From Solirubrobacter deserti (lineage in GTDB: Bacteria; Actinomycetota; Thermoleophilia; Solirubrobacterales; Solirubrobacteraceae): DNA of 64,000 nucleotides. Within the stretch, counting starts at the first letter, position 1, and each line of letters starts with the position of its first letter. Where the stretch lies: NCBI RefSeq assembly GCF_003344625.1, contig NZ_QPKJ02000003.1, forward strand, positions 372,001-436,000. The letters are read 5' to 3'. A model generated the notes under the pieces. That model searched no databases, was not told the origin of the DNA, and was given only the letters and a program-made list of their open reading frames with translations. The position numbers and the translations under genes are program-made. Positions 45,965-53,414 of the stretch are shown here, piece after piece.

Positions 45965-45991
45965 GCCTGCCAAAGGCCCTCGCCGGCAGGC
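45965..45991. terminator. Hairpin between convergent flavoprotein genes
   Basis: GCCTGCC (45965-45971) pairs with GGCAGGC (45985-45991) around a 13-nt loop. It lies in the 82-bp gap between the convergent alpha-subunit and ferredoxin-like genes; a bidirectional terminator is likely though no T-run is present. Confidence 0.45.
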
Positions 45992-46036
45992 GCCGCCTCA
46001 TGGCGCGACCGTACTGGCGCCGCAGCACCGAGAGAG

Positions 46037-46276
46037 TCAGGTGTGACCGGTGGTCACGCGCATCCCCGCGGTGACCGGGGTGACGCACGCGCGCGTGACC
46101 GTGCCGTCCACGACCACGCGGCACTCCTGGCAGACGCCGATGCCGCAGAACAGCCCGCGCGGCGTGCCGGACGGCGAATCGCGCAGGATCGTGCGGCCCG
46201 CGCTCAGCAGCACGGCGCCCAGGCTCTGGCCCTCCGGCGCCTGCAGCGAGGTGCCGTCGACGGTGAGCTCGATCAC
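46037..46276 (-). CDS. HcnA-like (2Fe-2S) ferredoxin subunit
   Basis: 79 residues. Plant-type ferredoxin cluster motif FCGIGVCQEC with a fourth cysteine in RACVTP (C-x4-C-x2-C-x11-C). N-terminal IELTVDGTSLQAPEGQSLGAVLLSAG matches the small subunit of HcnABC-like and octopine oxidase-like dehydrogenases. It overlaps the HcnC-like subunit by 4 bases. Electron-transfer subunit of the membrane-associated dehydrogenase. Confidence 0.92.
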   Translation of the reverse strand: MIELTVDGTSLQAPEGQSLGAVLLSAGRTILRDSPSGTPRGLFCGIGVCQECRVVVDGTVTRACVTPVTAGMRVTTGHT

Positions 46277-47442
46277 GACGCGGCTCCCAGCTCGACGGGC
46301 GCGAAGCGGTCGGGCGAGTACCAGGACAGCGGGAGCTGGGTGGGGACGCCGGTGTACCAGTCGGCGACGAGCTCGCCGGTGGCGGGGGCGAGGCCGATGC
46401 CGGCGCCTTCGTGGCCGGTGGCGACGCAGAGGTTCGGCGCTTCCGCGAACGGGCCGATGATCGGGATGTGGTCCGGGGTGAGCGGGCGCAGGCCGGCGTA
46501 CACGCGCAGCGCTCGGGCGTGGTTGAGGACCGGGAAGAAGCGGGCGGCGCGGGCGGCGATCGCGCCGGCGACCGAGATGTCTACCTCGCGGTCGAACCCG
46601 ACGTGCTGGCGCGAAGAGCCGAGCAGGGCGGTGCCGGACTGCGTGGACTCGACGACCATGGCGATCGCGAGCGCGGCGTCGTCGCCGCCCTCGACGGCCG
46701 CGACGTAACCGGCCTCGCTCAGCTTGCGCCGGAACACGACGGGCGAGCGCTCGAGCACGACGATCTGGCCCTTGCGGGGCGTGACCGGGACGTGCAGCCC
46801 GCAGCCCTCGAGCAGCTGCTTAATCCAGACACCCGCGGCGACCACCACGGCGTCGGCGGTGATCAGCTCCGTCGCGGTCTGCACCCCGATCGCGCGGCCG
46901 GACGGCTCGCGCACGACGGCTCGGATCGGCGTGTTGAGCGAGAGCGTCGCGCCGTGCGCCACGGCCGCGCGGACGAGCGCGGCGGTCGCGAGCCGCGGCT
47001 CCAACTGGGCGTCGCCGGGGTACAGGACGCCGCCGGGCAAGTCGGGCGCCGAGTGCGGCTCCTCGACGCGCAGCGCGTGCGCGTCGAGCACCTCGCCCGG
47101 GACGCCGAGGCCGGCCAGCACGCGGGCGCGCTCGGCCGAGGCGGTCAGCTCCTGCTCGGTCTCGGCGACGACGATGCTGCCCTTGCGGTCGTACTCGAAG
47201 TCGTCGGGCAGGCGGTGCGCGAGCGATTCCCACAGCTCCGCCGAGCGCAGCGCCAGCGGCAGCTCACGCTCGAGCTCCTTGTCCCAGGCCAGCACGTTGC
47301 CCTCGCACGCGCCGGAGCTCCCGGACGCCACGTGGCCGCGGTCGAGCAGGTGCACGCGCACGCCGGCGACGGCGAGGTGATAGGCGCACGCGGCACCGAC
47401 CACACCGGCGCCGACCACGACGACGTCGGGCCTGCTGGACAT
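46273..47442 (-). CDS. HcnC-like FAD-dependent amino-acid dehydrogenase subunit
   Basis: 389 residues, DAO (D-amino-acid oxidase) fold. FAD site VVVVGAGVVGAACAYHLAVAGVRVHLLDRG, substrate domain with PRKGQIVVLERSPVV, and the C-terminal YAGLRPLTPDHIPIIGP...TGHEGAGIGLAPATGELVADW. This matches HcnC, D-hydroxyproline dehydrogenase and glycine-oxidase-type catalytic subunits, where the amino acid is oxidised to the imine. First gene of the beta-gamma pair, with TAGGCT 6 nt before the ATG. Substrate assignment comes from the neighbourhood. Confidence 0.9.
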   Translation of the reverse strand: MSSRPDVVVVGAGVVGAACAYHLAVAGVRVHLLDRGHVASGSSGACEGNVLAWDKELERELPLALRSAELWESLAHRLPDDFEYDRKGSIVVAETEQELTASAERARVLAGLGVPGEVLDAHALRVEEPHSAPDLPGGVLYPGDAQLEPRLATAALVRAAVAHGATLSLNTPIRAVVREPSGRAIGVQTATELITADAVVVAAGVWIKQLLEGCGLHVPVTPRKGQIVVLERSPVVFRRKLSEAGYVAAVEGGDDAALAIAMVVESTQSGTALLGSSRQHVGFDREVDISVAGAIAARAARFFPVLNHARALRVYAGLRPLTPDHIPIIGPFAEAPNLCVATGHEGAGIGLAPATGELVADWYTGVPTQLPLSWYSPDRFAPVELGAAS

Positions 47443-47448
47443 GCAGCG

Positions 47449-47454
47449 AGCCTA
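47449..47454 (-). promoter_or_regulatory. -10-like TAGGCT box of the HcnC-like gene
   Basis: TAGGCT ends 6 nt before ATG 47442, identical in sequence to the box of the alpha-subunit gene at 44591. Confidence 0.5.
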
Positions 47455-47515
47455 GGGGCAAGCGTGTGCCGCGGCCACCATCCCAACGTCCAAGAATGGG
47501 TCAGGCCGGTGCGAG

Positions 47516-47549
47516 GAATGTCGAAAGGCCTGCGGGCCTTTAGACATTC
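47516..47549. terminator. Strong hairpin in gap 47443-47688
   Basis: GAATGTC-G-AAAGGCC, loop TGCG, GGCCTTT-A-GACATTC: two 7-bp stems separated by one mismatch. It is the most stable structure in this 246-bp gap, probably a terminator for the ALDH-like/RarA unit or an operator for the HcnC-like gene. No T-run follows. Confidence 0.5.
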
Positions 47550-47660
47550 GCCTGATTCGTGACGGATCGTGTTCGACAGATCGTCGTTGCGGCCGGTCGT
47601 GACGCGTGACCAGAATGCGCGCAAGGGACCAAGGGTCCGTGAGGGGTGTGTGCTGAGCAG

Positions 47661-47691
47661 TAGGGCCGGTCGCGGAGGGGCGCCGGCCCTA
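47661..47691. terminator. Hairpin at the ALDH-like stop codon
   Basis: TAGGGCCGG (47661-47669) pairs perfectly with CCGGCCCTA (47683-47691) around a 13-nt loop; the TAG stop of the ALDH-like gene lies in the stem. A smaller GGACC-AAG-GGTCC repeat is found at about 47624-47636. The rest of the gap shows nothing else. Confidence 0.5.
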
Positions 47692-48927
47692 CCGCTCTCT
47701 CCGAGCCGCGCGCACCAGAGCGCGCGCTCCCACCTTCAACGCGGGCCAGCGGCGCGCTTCTCGACCATGGCGGACCTCGGTCAGGGTCCGCTGCGCCGCG
47801 AGCAGGTCCTGATCGGCGGGTAGCTTGGGGGTGCCGGGGGCCCAAGCTGCCCGCCACTCCAACTGCCGCGGGACGGCGTGCCGCGCGATCCGGACCGGCA
47901 CCGCCGTCGTCGCGATCCCGTGCCGGCCGACCCACGCCGCCGGCGAGGCGATCCGGCGCGCGATCCGCTCGCCCTTGGCGAGGTCGCGCGCCCAGATGGA
48001 GACGGGTGCGTCGCGCGCCTCCCGCACCGCGAGCTCGATCGCCGCCTCGACGTCCGGTGTCTCGACCACCACGAGCGTCGGCTCATCGGTGGGAGCGAGG
48101 AAGCGCGGGTCGTCGGGCTCGACCACGAGCACGCTCGGGCGCGGAGAGGTGGCGGTGTCCGCTGTGGCGGGACGGGCGATGTCGGTATCGGGCTCGCGCG
48201 GGTCGCCGACCTTCAGCGCGGCGGCGGCCTCTTCCAGCGCGGCGACCAGGCCCGGGACGGCGTCGCGGACCATCACGAGCCGGCCCGCCGCGGCCGGGTG
48301 GCGGCCGAAGCCGGCCCACAGGGCGGCTTCCACCACACGCTCGCGCGGCGCGCCCGCCAGCACGAGCAGCATGCCGCGGCGACCCGGGCGCGGGAGGTCG
48401 ACGACGCGTCGGCAGACCGCGTCGAGGTCGGCGTCCTCGGGCGCGTGGACCAGCAGCTCGCCCGGGACGCCGGCGCGCAGGAAGATCGCGCGCAGGCGCG
48501 GGACGACCGCGGTGAGCACGACCGCGTTGCCGGCCAGCAGCGCGGCCGCGGTCTCCAGCAGCGGCTCGGCGAACGGCGAAGCCGACGGCCCGCGCACGCC
48601 GACGAGGCCCACCGGCGACTGCACGACCCGCGTCGAGCGGCCGGCGAGCAGCGCCGCGCGAGGCGTGAGCCGGGTGTCCGCGAGCGCGCGCGGCCCGTCC
48701 TCGGCCAGCGCGCGCAGACCTCGCGCGGCAGGCAGCAGCTCCGACAGCAGCAGCTGCGAGCGCGGCCAACCCGTCTCCTCGGCCAGCCGTGGCGCCAGCT
48801 CGTCGAGCTCGTCCAGCAGCGCGACCGCCGCCCGGCCCACGTAGCGCGCCCGCGCGGCCACCGGCAGCACGGCCCACAGCGGGTGCGCCCGGCGGGCGTC
48901 CTCGAGGTCAGTCGCGTCCACGGGCAT
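47689..48927 (-). CDS. Degenerate aldehyde-dehydrogenase-fold protein without catalytic cysteine
   Basis: 412 residues, about 70-80 shorter than typical ALDHs. ALDH-like parts: N-terminal RARYVGRAAVALLDELDELA, the SPVGLVGVRGPSASPFAEPLLETAAALLAGNAVVL cofactor region, and C-terminal SIWARDLAKGERIARRIASPAAWVG. At the place of the FxxxGQxC motif it has FGRHPAAAGRL (207-217), and its only cysteine is Cys172, outside that site. The catalytic Glu-Leu-Gly-Gly motif is also unclear. It is therefore unlikely to be an active dehydrogenase. It overlaps the rarA 3' end by 20 bases. Confidence 0.75.
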   Translation of the reverse strand: MPVDATDLEDARRAHPLWAVLPVAARARYVGRAAVALLDELDELAPRLAEETGWPRSQLLLSELLPAARGLRALAEDGPRALADTRLTPRAALLAGRSTRVVQSPVGLVGVRGPSASPFAEPLLETAAALLAGNAVVLTAVVPRLRAIFLRAGVPGELLVHAPEDADLDAVCRRVVDLPRPGRRGMLLVLAGAPRERVVEAALWAGFGRHPAAAGRLVMVRDAVPGLVAALEEAAAALKVGDPREPDTDIARPATADTATSPRPSVLVVEPDDPRFLAPTDEPTLVVVETPDVEAAIELAVREARDAPVSIWARDLAKGERIARRIASPAAWVGRHGIATTAVPVRIARHAVPRQLEWRAAWAPGTPKLPADQDLLAAQRTLTEVRHGREARRWPALKVGARALVRAARRER

Positions 48928-50218
48928 CGCGAATCCGCTTCAGGCGCTCGCGCAGCTCCGGCTCCGCTTCGCCCGGGTCGAAGAAGCGCAGGTGCTCGCG
49001 CCCCTCCGGGAGGTGCTCCTGGTCGTTGATGTGGCCCGGGTGGTCGTGCGGGTAGTCGTAGCCGATGCCGCGGCCGAGCTTCTTCGCCGCCGGATAGGCG
49101 GCGGTGCGCAGGGCGGTCGGCGGGATCTTCGCGCCGTTGTCCCGGATCTCCGCCCGCGCGCGCCCGAAGGCGGTGCCCGCGACGTTCGACTTGGGCGCCA
49201 TCGCGAGATAGATCGTCGCCTGCGAGAGCGCGTAGGTGCACTCGGGCAGGCCGACGTGCTCGACGGCCTGCGCCGCGGCGACGGCGATCGGCAGCGCCTG
49301 CGGGTCTGCGTTGCCCACGTCCTCCGACGCCAGCACGATGATCCGGCGCGCGATGTACCGGGGGTCCTCGCCGCCCTCGATCATCGCCGCCAGGTAGTAC
49401 AGCCCCGCGTCGGGGTCGCTCCCGCGCACGGACTTGATGAAGGCCGAGATGTAGTCGTAGTGCTGGTCGCCGGCCTTGTCGTAGCGCAGCGCCTTGCGCT
49501 GCATGGCGTCCTCGGCGTCGGCCAGGGTCACGGGCTGCCCAGTGCGCTGGGCCGTGTCCAGCGCGAGCTCCAGCGCGTTCAGCGACGACCGCGCGTCGCC
49601 GGCCGAGCGCGAGGAGATGAACTCGATCACCTCGTCGGACACCGAAGCCCCGACCTCGTCCAGGGCGCGCCGCAGCAGCCCGGCGATGTCTTCGGCCGTC
49701 AGCTCCTGCAGCTCGTAGACCTGCGCGCGTGAGATGAGCGCCGAGTTGACCTCGAAGTACGGGTTCTCGGTCGTGGCGCCGACCAGCACCACCAGGCCCT
49801 CCTCGACCGCGGGCAGCAGCGCGTCCTGCTGGGCCTTGTTGAAGCGGTGGATCTCGTCCAGGAAGAAGATCGTGTGGCGGCCGGAGCGGCGCCGCTCGCG
49901 CGCCCGCTCCATCACCTCGCGCACCTGCTGGCGGCCCGCCTCCACGGCCGAGAGCTCCTCGAAGGCCGCGTCCGCGTACTCGGCCAGCATCCGCGCCAGC
50001 GTCGTCTTCCCCGTTCCGGGCGGCCCGTACAGGATCATCGAGTGCGGCTCGCCGGACTGGATGGCCGTGCGCAGCGCGCTCGACGGCCCGAGCAGGTGCG
50101 TCTGCCCCACGAACTGCTCGAGCGTCCGCGGCCGCATGCGCGCGGCGAGCGGCTGGTCGGCCGCGGGCGCCGGAGGTGTGGCCGGCGACTCCTCGGGCAG
50201 GTCGAAGAGGCTTCCCAT
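48908..50218 (-). CDS. rarA: Replication-associated recombination protein A (RarA/MgsA)
   Basis: 436 residues from ATG 50218. Clamp-loader-like AAA+: LAARMRPRTLEQFVGQTHLLG, Walker A GPPGTGKT 65-72, Walker B FFLDEIHRFNKAQQD, GATTENPYFEVN sensor and SALISRAQVYEL arginine finger region, followed by the MgsA C-terminal domain with KSVRGSDPDAGLYYLA. Acts at stalled replication forks. Its ATG is only 9 bp from the divergent chrA start. Confidence 0.96.
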   Translation of the reverse strand: MGSLFDLPEESPATPPAPAADQPLAARMRPRTLEQFVGQTHLLGPSSALRTAIQSGEPHSMILYGPPGTGKTTLARMLAEYADAAFEELSAVEAGRQQVREVMERARERRRSGRHTIFFLDEIHRFNKAQQDALLPAVEEGLVVLVGATTENPYFEVNSALISRAQVYELQELTAEDIAGLLRRALDEVGASVSDEVIEFISSRSAGDARSSLNALELALDTAQRTGQPVTLADAEDAMQRKALRYDKAGDQHYDYISAFIKSVRGSDPDAGLYYLAAMIEGGEDPRYIARRIIVLASEDVGNADPQALPIAVAAAQAVEHVGLPECTYALSQATIYLAMAPKSNVAGTAFGRARAEIRDNGAKIPPTALRTAAYPAAKKLGRGIGYDYPHDHPGHINDQEHLPEGREHLRFFDPGEAEPELRERLKRIRDARGRD

Positions 50219-50227
50219 GCGATAAGT

Positions 50228-51277
50228 ATGGGCCTCGTGGCCCCCGTCCCCCTGAGCACGGTGCTGCGCGAGTGGGGGCGGATCGGCGCGCTCGGCTTCG
50301 GCGGCCCGCCCGCCCACGTCGCGCTCCTGCGCGATCTCACCGTCGACAAGCGCGGGTGGATCGACGCGCGCGAGTTCGAGGACGCGTTCGCGGCGTGCAA
50401 CCTGCTCCCGGGCCCGGCGTCCACCCAGATGTCGATCTTCTGCGCGCACCGGGTCGCGGGGCGCGCGGGCGCGATCGTCGGTGGCCTCGCGTTCATCATC
50501 CCCGGGCTGATCCTGTGCCTGGTGATCGCCGCGGTGGCCCTGCAGGACGAGCCGCCCGCCGCGGTCGACGCGTTCGGGATGGGCGCCGCGGCCGCGGTGG
50601 TCGCGGTGGTGGTGCAGGCCGGCCTGAAGCTGATCGACCCCCGCCGCGGGCTGGTCTACGTGATCGCCGGAGCGCTCGGTGCCGCGCTCACCGGCCCCTA
50701 CGTGGTGGTGATCCTGCTCGCCGCCGGGTTCTTCGAGCTCGCCCGCCACAAGCTGTTCAGCGCGGTCTGGCCCGCGCTCGTGTGGCTGGCCGTGAAGGTC
50801 GGCGCGCTGTCCTACGGCGGCGGCTACGTGATCATCCCGCTGATGTACGGCGACGCCGTCGAGGCGCAGCGCTGGATGAGCGAGCAGGCGTTCGCGAACG
50901 CGGTCGCCTACGGGCAGATCACGCCCGGGCCGGTCGTCCACACGGTCTCGTTCGTCGGCTACGCGGCGGCCGGGCTCCCGGGCGCGCTCGCCGCCACCGC
51001 GATCGCGTTCACGCCGAGCTTCGTCTTCATCCTGGTCGGCGCGCGCCACTTCCAGCGCCTGCGGACGAGCCCGAACGTCCGTGCCTTCCTGGACGGCGCC
51101 GGCCCCGCCGCGGCGGGCGCGATCCTCGGCGCAGCCGTCCCGCTGCTCACCGCCATCGACGCCACCTGGCAGTGGTTCGTGCTGGCGGGCGCCGCGATCG
51201 CACTGCTCGCCCGCGTCCCGCCGATCGCCGTGCTCGTCGGCGGCGCGATCGCGGGCCTCGCCACTACGCTCTTCTAG
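50228..51277 (+). CDS. chrA: Chromate transporter family protein (ChrA, two-domain)
   Basis: 349 residues from ATG 50228 (GTG 50237 also plausible). Two homologous CHR domains, each about six helices: GALGFGGPPAHVALLRDL in the first and GALSYGGGYVIIPLMYGD in the second, with LLPGPASTQM and QITPGPVVHT repeats. Family members export chromate; natural substrate in organisms without chromate exposure is uncertain. Adjacent to the M20 peptidase with no gap. Confidence 0.93.
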   Translation: MGLVAPVPLSTVLREWGRIGALGFGGPPAHVALLRDLTVDKRGWIDAREFEDAFAACNLLPGPASTQMSIFCAHRVAGRAGAIVGGLAFIIPGLILCLVIAAVALQDEPPAAVDAFGMGAAAAVVAVVVQAGLKLIDPRRGLVYVIAGALGAALTGPYVVVILLAAGFFELARHKLFSAVWPALVWLAVKVGALSYGGGYVIIPLMYGDAVEAQRWMSEQAFANAVAYGQITPGPVVHTVSFVGYAAAGLPGALAATAIAFTPSFVFILVGARHFQRLRTSPNVRAFLDGAGPAAAGAILGAAVPLLTAIDATWQWFVLAGAAIALLARVPPIAVLVGGAIAGLATTLF

Positions 51278-52585
51278 ATGGGCCTTGCCGAGGAGCTGCA
51301 GGACGAGACCGCGGAGGTCCTGTCGAGTCTGATCCGCTTCAAAACGGTCAATCCGCCGGGCGGTGAACGCGCGTGCATCGAGTGGCTCGCGGGCTATCTG
51401 GAGGACGCGGGGCTGACCGTCGAGGTGGCCGGCGCGGAGCCCGACCGCCCGTGCCTCGTGGCCACGCTCGAAGGCGGTGAAGGCCCGAGCCTCGGCTACC
51501 TGAGCCACGTCGACACGGTGCTCGCCGATCCGCAGGACTGGAGCGCCGACCCGTGGGGCGCCGAGATCCGCGACGGCTTCATGTACGGCCGCGGCACGAT
51601 CGACATGAAGAACCAGACGGCCGCCGAGGCGGTCGCGGCGGCCCGCCTCGCGCGCAGCGGTGCCGGGTTCGCCGGCACGCTGAAGGTCATCGCCGTCCCG
51701 GACGAGGAGACCGGCGGCGAGCTCGGCGCCAAGTGGATCACCGAGCAGCGGCCAGATCTGTCGAAGGTCGACTACCTGCTCAACGAGGGCGCGGGCGCCG
51801 TGATGCCGTTCGGCGACCGCCGCCTGTTCGGCGTCTGCGTGGCCGAGAAGGGCACGTTCCGCTTCAACGTGCGCACGTCCGGCACCGCCGCCCACGCGTC
51901 CGTGCCGGGCCTGGCGCAGAACGCGCTGCTGGCGCTCGCGCCGCTCATCACCCGGCTCGGGTCGGGGCGGCCCGGCTACGACCTGACGGAGGCGTCCCAG
52001 GCCGTGCTCGAGGCGCTCGGCGACGGCGCCGAGGACCCCGGGGCCGCGCTCGAGCGCGTCCGCACGGTCTCGCCCCCGCTCGCCGCGCTGGCCGACGCGA
52101 TGATGAGCGTCACCTTTGCGCCGACCATCGTCTCCGCCGGCGAGAAGATCAACGTCATCCCCGCCCGGGCGCAGGTCCGCGTGGACTGCCGCGTCCCGCC
52201 CGGCATGGGCGAGGACGTCGCGCTCAAGCGCGTGCGCGAGGTCCTCGGCGACGACGGCTACGAGCTGGAGTTCACCGAGGCCATCGTCGGCAACCGGTCC
52301 CCGGTCGAGTCCAAGCTCATGGACGCGATCCATGACTGGGTCGTGACCGCCGAGCCCGGTGCCGAGACGCTCCCGCTGATCCTGCCCGCGTTCACCGACA
52401 GCCGCTGGTTCCGCGCCGCGTTCCCGGACTGCATCGCCTACGGCTTCTTCCCGCAGCGCCACCAGACGGTCTATGAGACCTGGCCGCTGATGCACTCGCA
52501 CGACGAGCGCATCGACGTGCGCGACCTCGGCTTCGCCGCCGCCTTCTACCACGACCTTCCCGGGAGGCTCCTTGCCCGTTCCTGA
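51278..52585 (+). CDS. M20 family metallopeptidase
   Basis: 435 residues, ATG immediately after the chrA stop. Two-zinc peptidase residues: His in LSHVDTV, bridging Asp in RGTIDMKN, Glu-Glu in DEETGG, and a terminal His in MHSHDERI; the dimerisation/lid domain (residues ~190-310, FNVRTSGTAAHASVPG) is complete. Similar to ArgE/DapE/carboxypeptidase-type enzymes that hydrolyse N-acyl amino acids or dipeptides. Exact substrate unknown. Overlaps the DUF1385 gene by 14 bases. Confidence 0.93.
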   Translation: MGLAEELQDETAEVLSSLIRFKTVNPPGGERACIEWLAGYLEDAGLTVEVAGAEPDRPCLVATLEGGEGPSLGYLSHVDTVLADPQDWSADPWGAEIRDGFMYGRGTIDMKNQTAAEAVAAARLARSGAGFAGTLKVIAVPDEETGGELGAKWITEQRPDLSKVDYLLNEGAGAVMPFGDRRLFGVCVAEKGTFRFNVRTSGTAAHASVPGLAQNALLALAPLITRLGSGRPGYDLTEASQAVLEALGDGAEDPGAALERVRTVSPPLAALADAMMSVTFAPTIVSAGEKINVIPARAQVRVDCRVPPGMGEDVALKRVREVLGDDGYELEFTEAIVGNRSPVESKLMDAIHDWVVTAEPGAETLPLILPAFTDSRWFRAAFPDCIAYGFFPQRHQTVYETWPLMHSHDERIDVRDLGFAAAFYHDLPGRLLARS

Positions 52586-53363
52586 AGACAAGCTGCGCCT
52601 GGGCGGCATGGCCCTGCGCAACGGGTTGCTCGTCCACGGCCCGTCGCACTGGGCGGTCGGCATCCGGGCCGATGACGGCTCGGTCAAGGTCGCGTCCGGC
52701 CCCAAGCCGCGCATCACCGAGGTCGACGGCGTGCCCGGCCTGCGCGGCCTCGCCCGCCTCGCCGAGGCCTTCGCGGTCATCCCGCTGGTCAAGAAGGGCC
52801 TGCCGGAGGCCAAGCTGGCGTTCGAGAACCCGGCCGTGCTCGGCGTCGCCGCGGCCGCCTCGCTCACCGGCACCGTGCTCAAGAAGCGCCTGAAGGGCAC
52901 CTCCGGCGAGCTCGCGTCGGCGCTGGTCGGGCTCACGCCCGCGGTGTTCGCACTGCGCGGCGGGGAGCTCGCGGCCTACCACGGCGTCGAGCACAAGGCG
53001 ATCGCCGCCTACGAGGCCGACGACGAGGACGCGCGCGACGCCACGAAGGAGCACGAGCGCTGCGGCTCGCACCTGATGGCGCCGATGATCGCGGCCAACG
53101 TCGCGGGCACGCTGCTGCTCAAGAAGGCGATGGAGAAGCCCACCCCGCTCGCGGGCGGCGTGATGTCGCTCGCGGCCACGGCGGTGGCGGTCGAGGTGTT
53201 CGCGTGGAGCGAGCGCCACGTCGACTCGCCGGTCTCCAAGGCGCTCAAGAAGCCGGGCTACGAGCTGCAGCGGGCGTTCGGCACGCGCGAGCCGGACGAG
53301 CGCCAGCTCGAGGTCGGGCGCGCGGCGCTGGCGGAGATCCTGCGCGTCGAGGCATCGAACTAG
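52572..53363 (+). CDS. DUF1385 membrane protein
   Basis: 263 residues, TTG start inside the end of the peptidase gene. DUF1385 hallmarks: LGGMALRNGLLVHGP and the central LAAYHGVEHKAIAAYEADDEDA (HxxEHK), followed by a membrane-associated region with MAPMIAANVAGTLLL. Widespread in Firmicutes and Actinobacteria, often near prfA or rho, with unknown function. Confidence 0.88.
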   Translation: MPVPEDKLRLGGMALRNGLLVHGPSHWAVGIRADDGSVKVASGPKPRITEVDGVPGLRGLARLAEAFAVIPLVKKGLPEAKLAFENPAVLGVAAAASLTGTVLKKRLKGTSGELASALVGLTPAVFALRGGELAAYHGVEHKAIAAYEADDEDARDATKEHERCGSHLMAPMIAANVAGTLLLKKAMEKPTPLAGGVMSLAATAVAVEVFAWSERHVDSPVSKALKKPGYELQRAFGTREPDERQLEVGRAALAEILRVEASN

Positions 53364-53414
53364 GGTCCAGACCCCCTAGTCGTCCGGCGTGCGGGCGACC
53401 ACACTGGGACGTCT

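Noticed and set aside
47569..47823. A short plus-strand frame (84 residues) in the gap before the ALDH-like gene
   Set aside because: Arg/Ser/Pro-rich, overlaps two hairpins and the ALDH-like stop, with no ribosome site.
50219..52936. Extension of the RarA frame about 900 residues upstream
   Set aside because: The extension is antisense to chrA and the M20 peptidase; RarA homology begins at the ATG at 50218.
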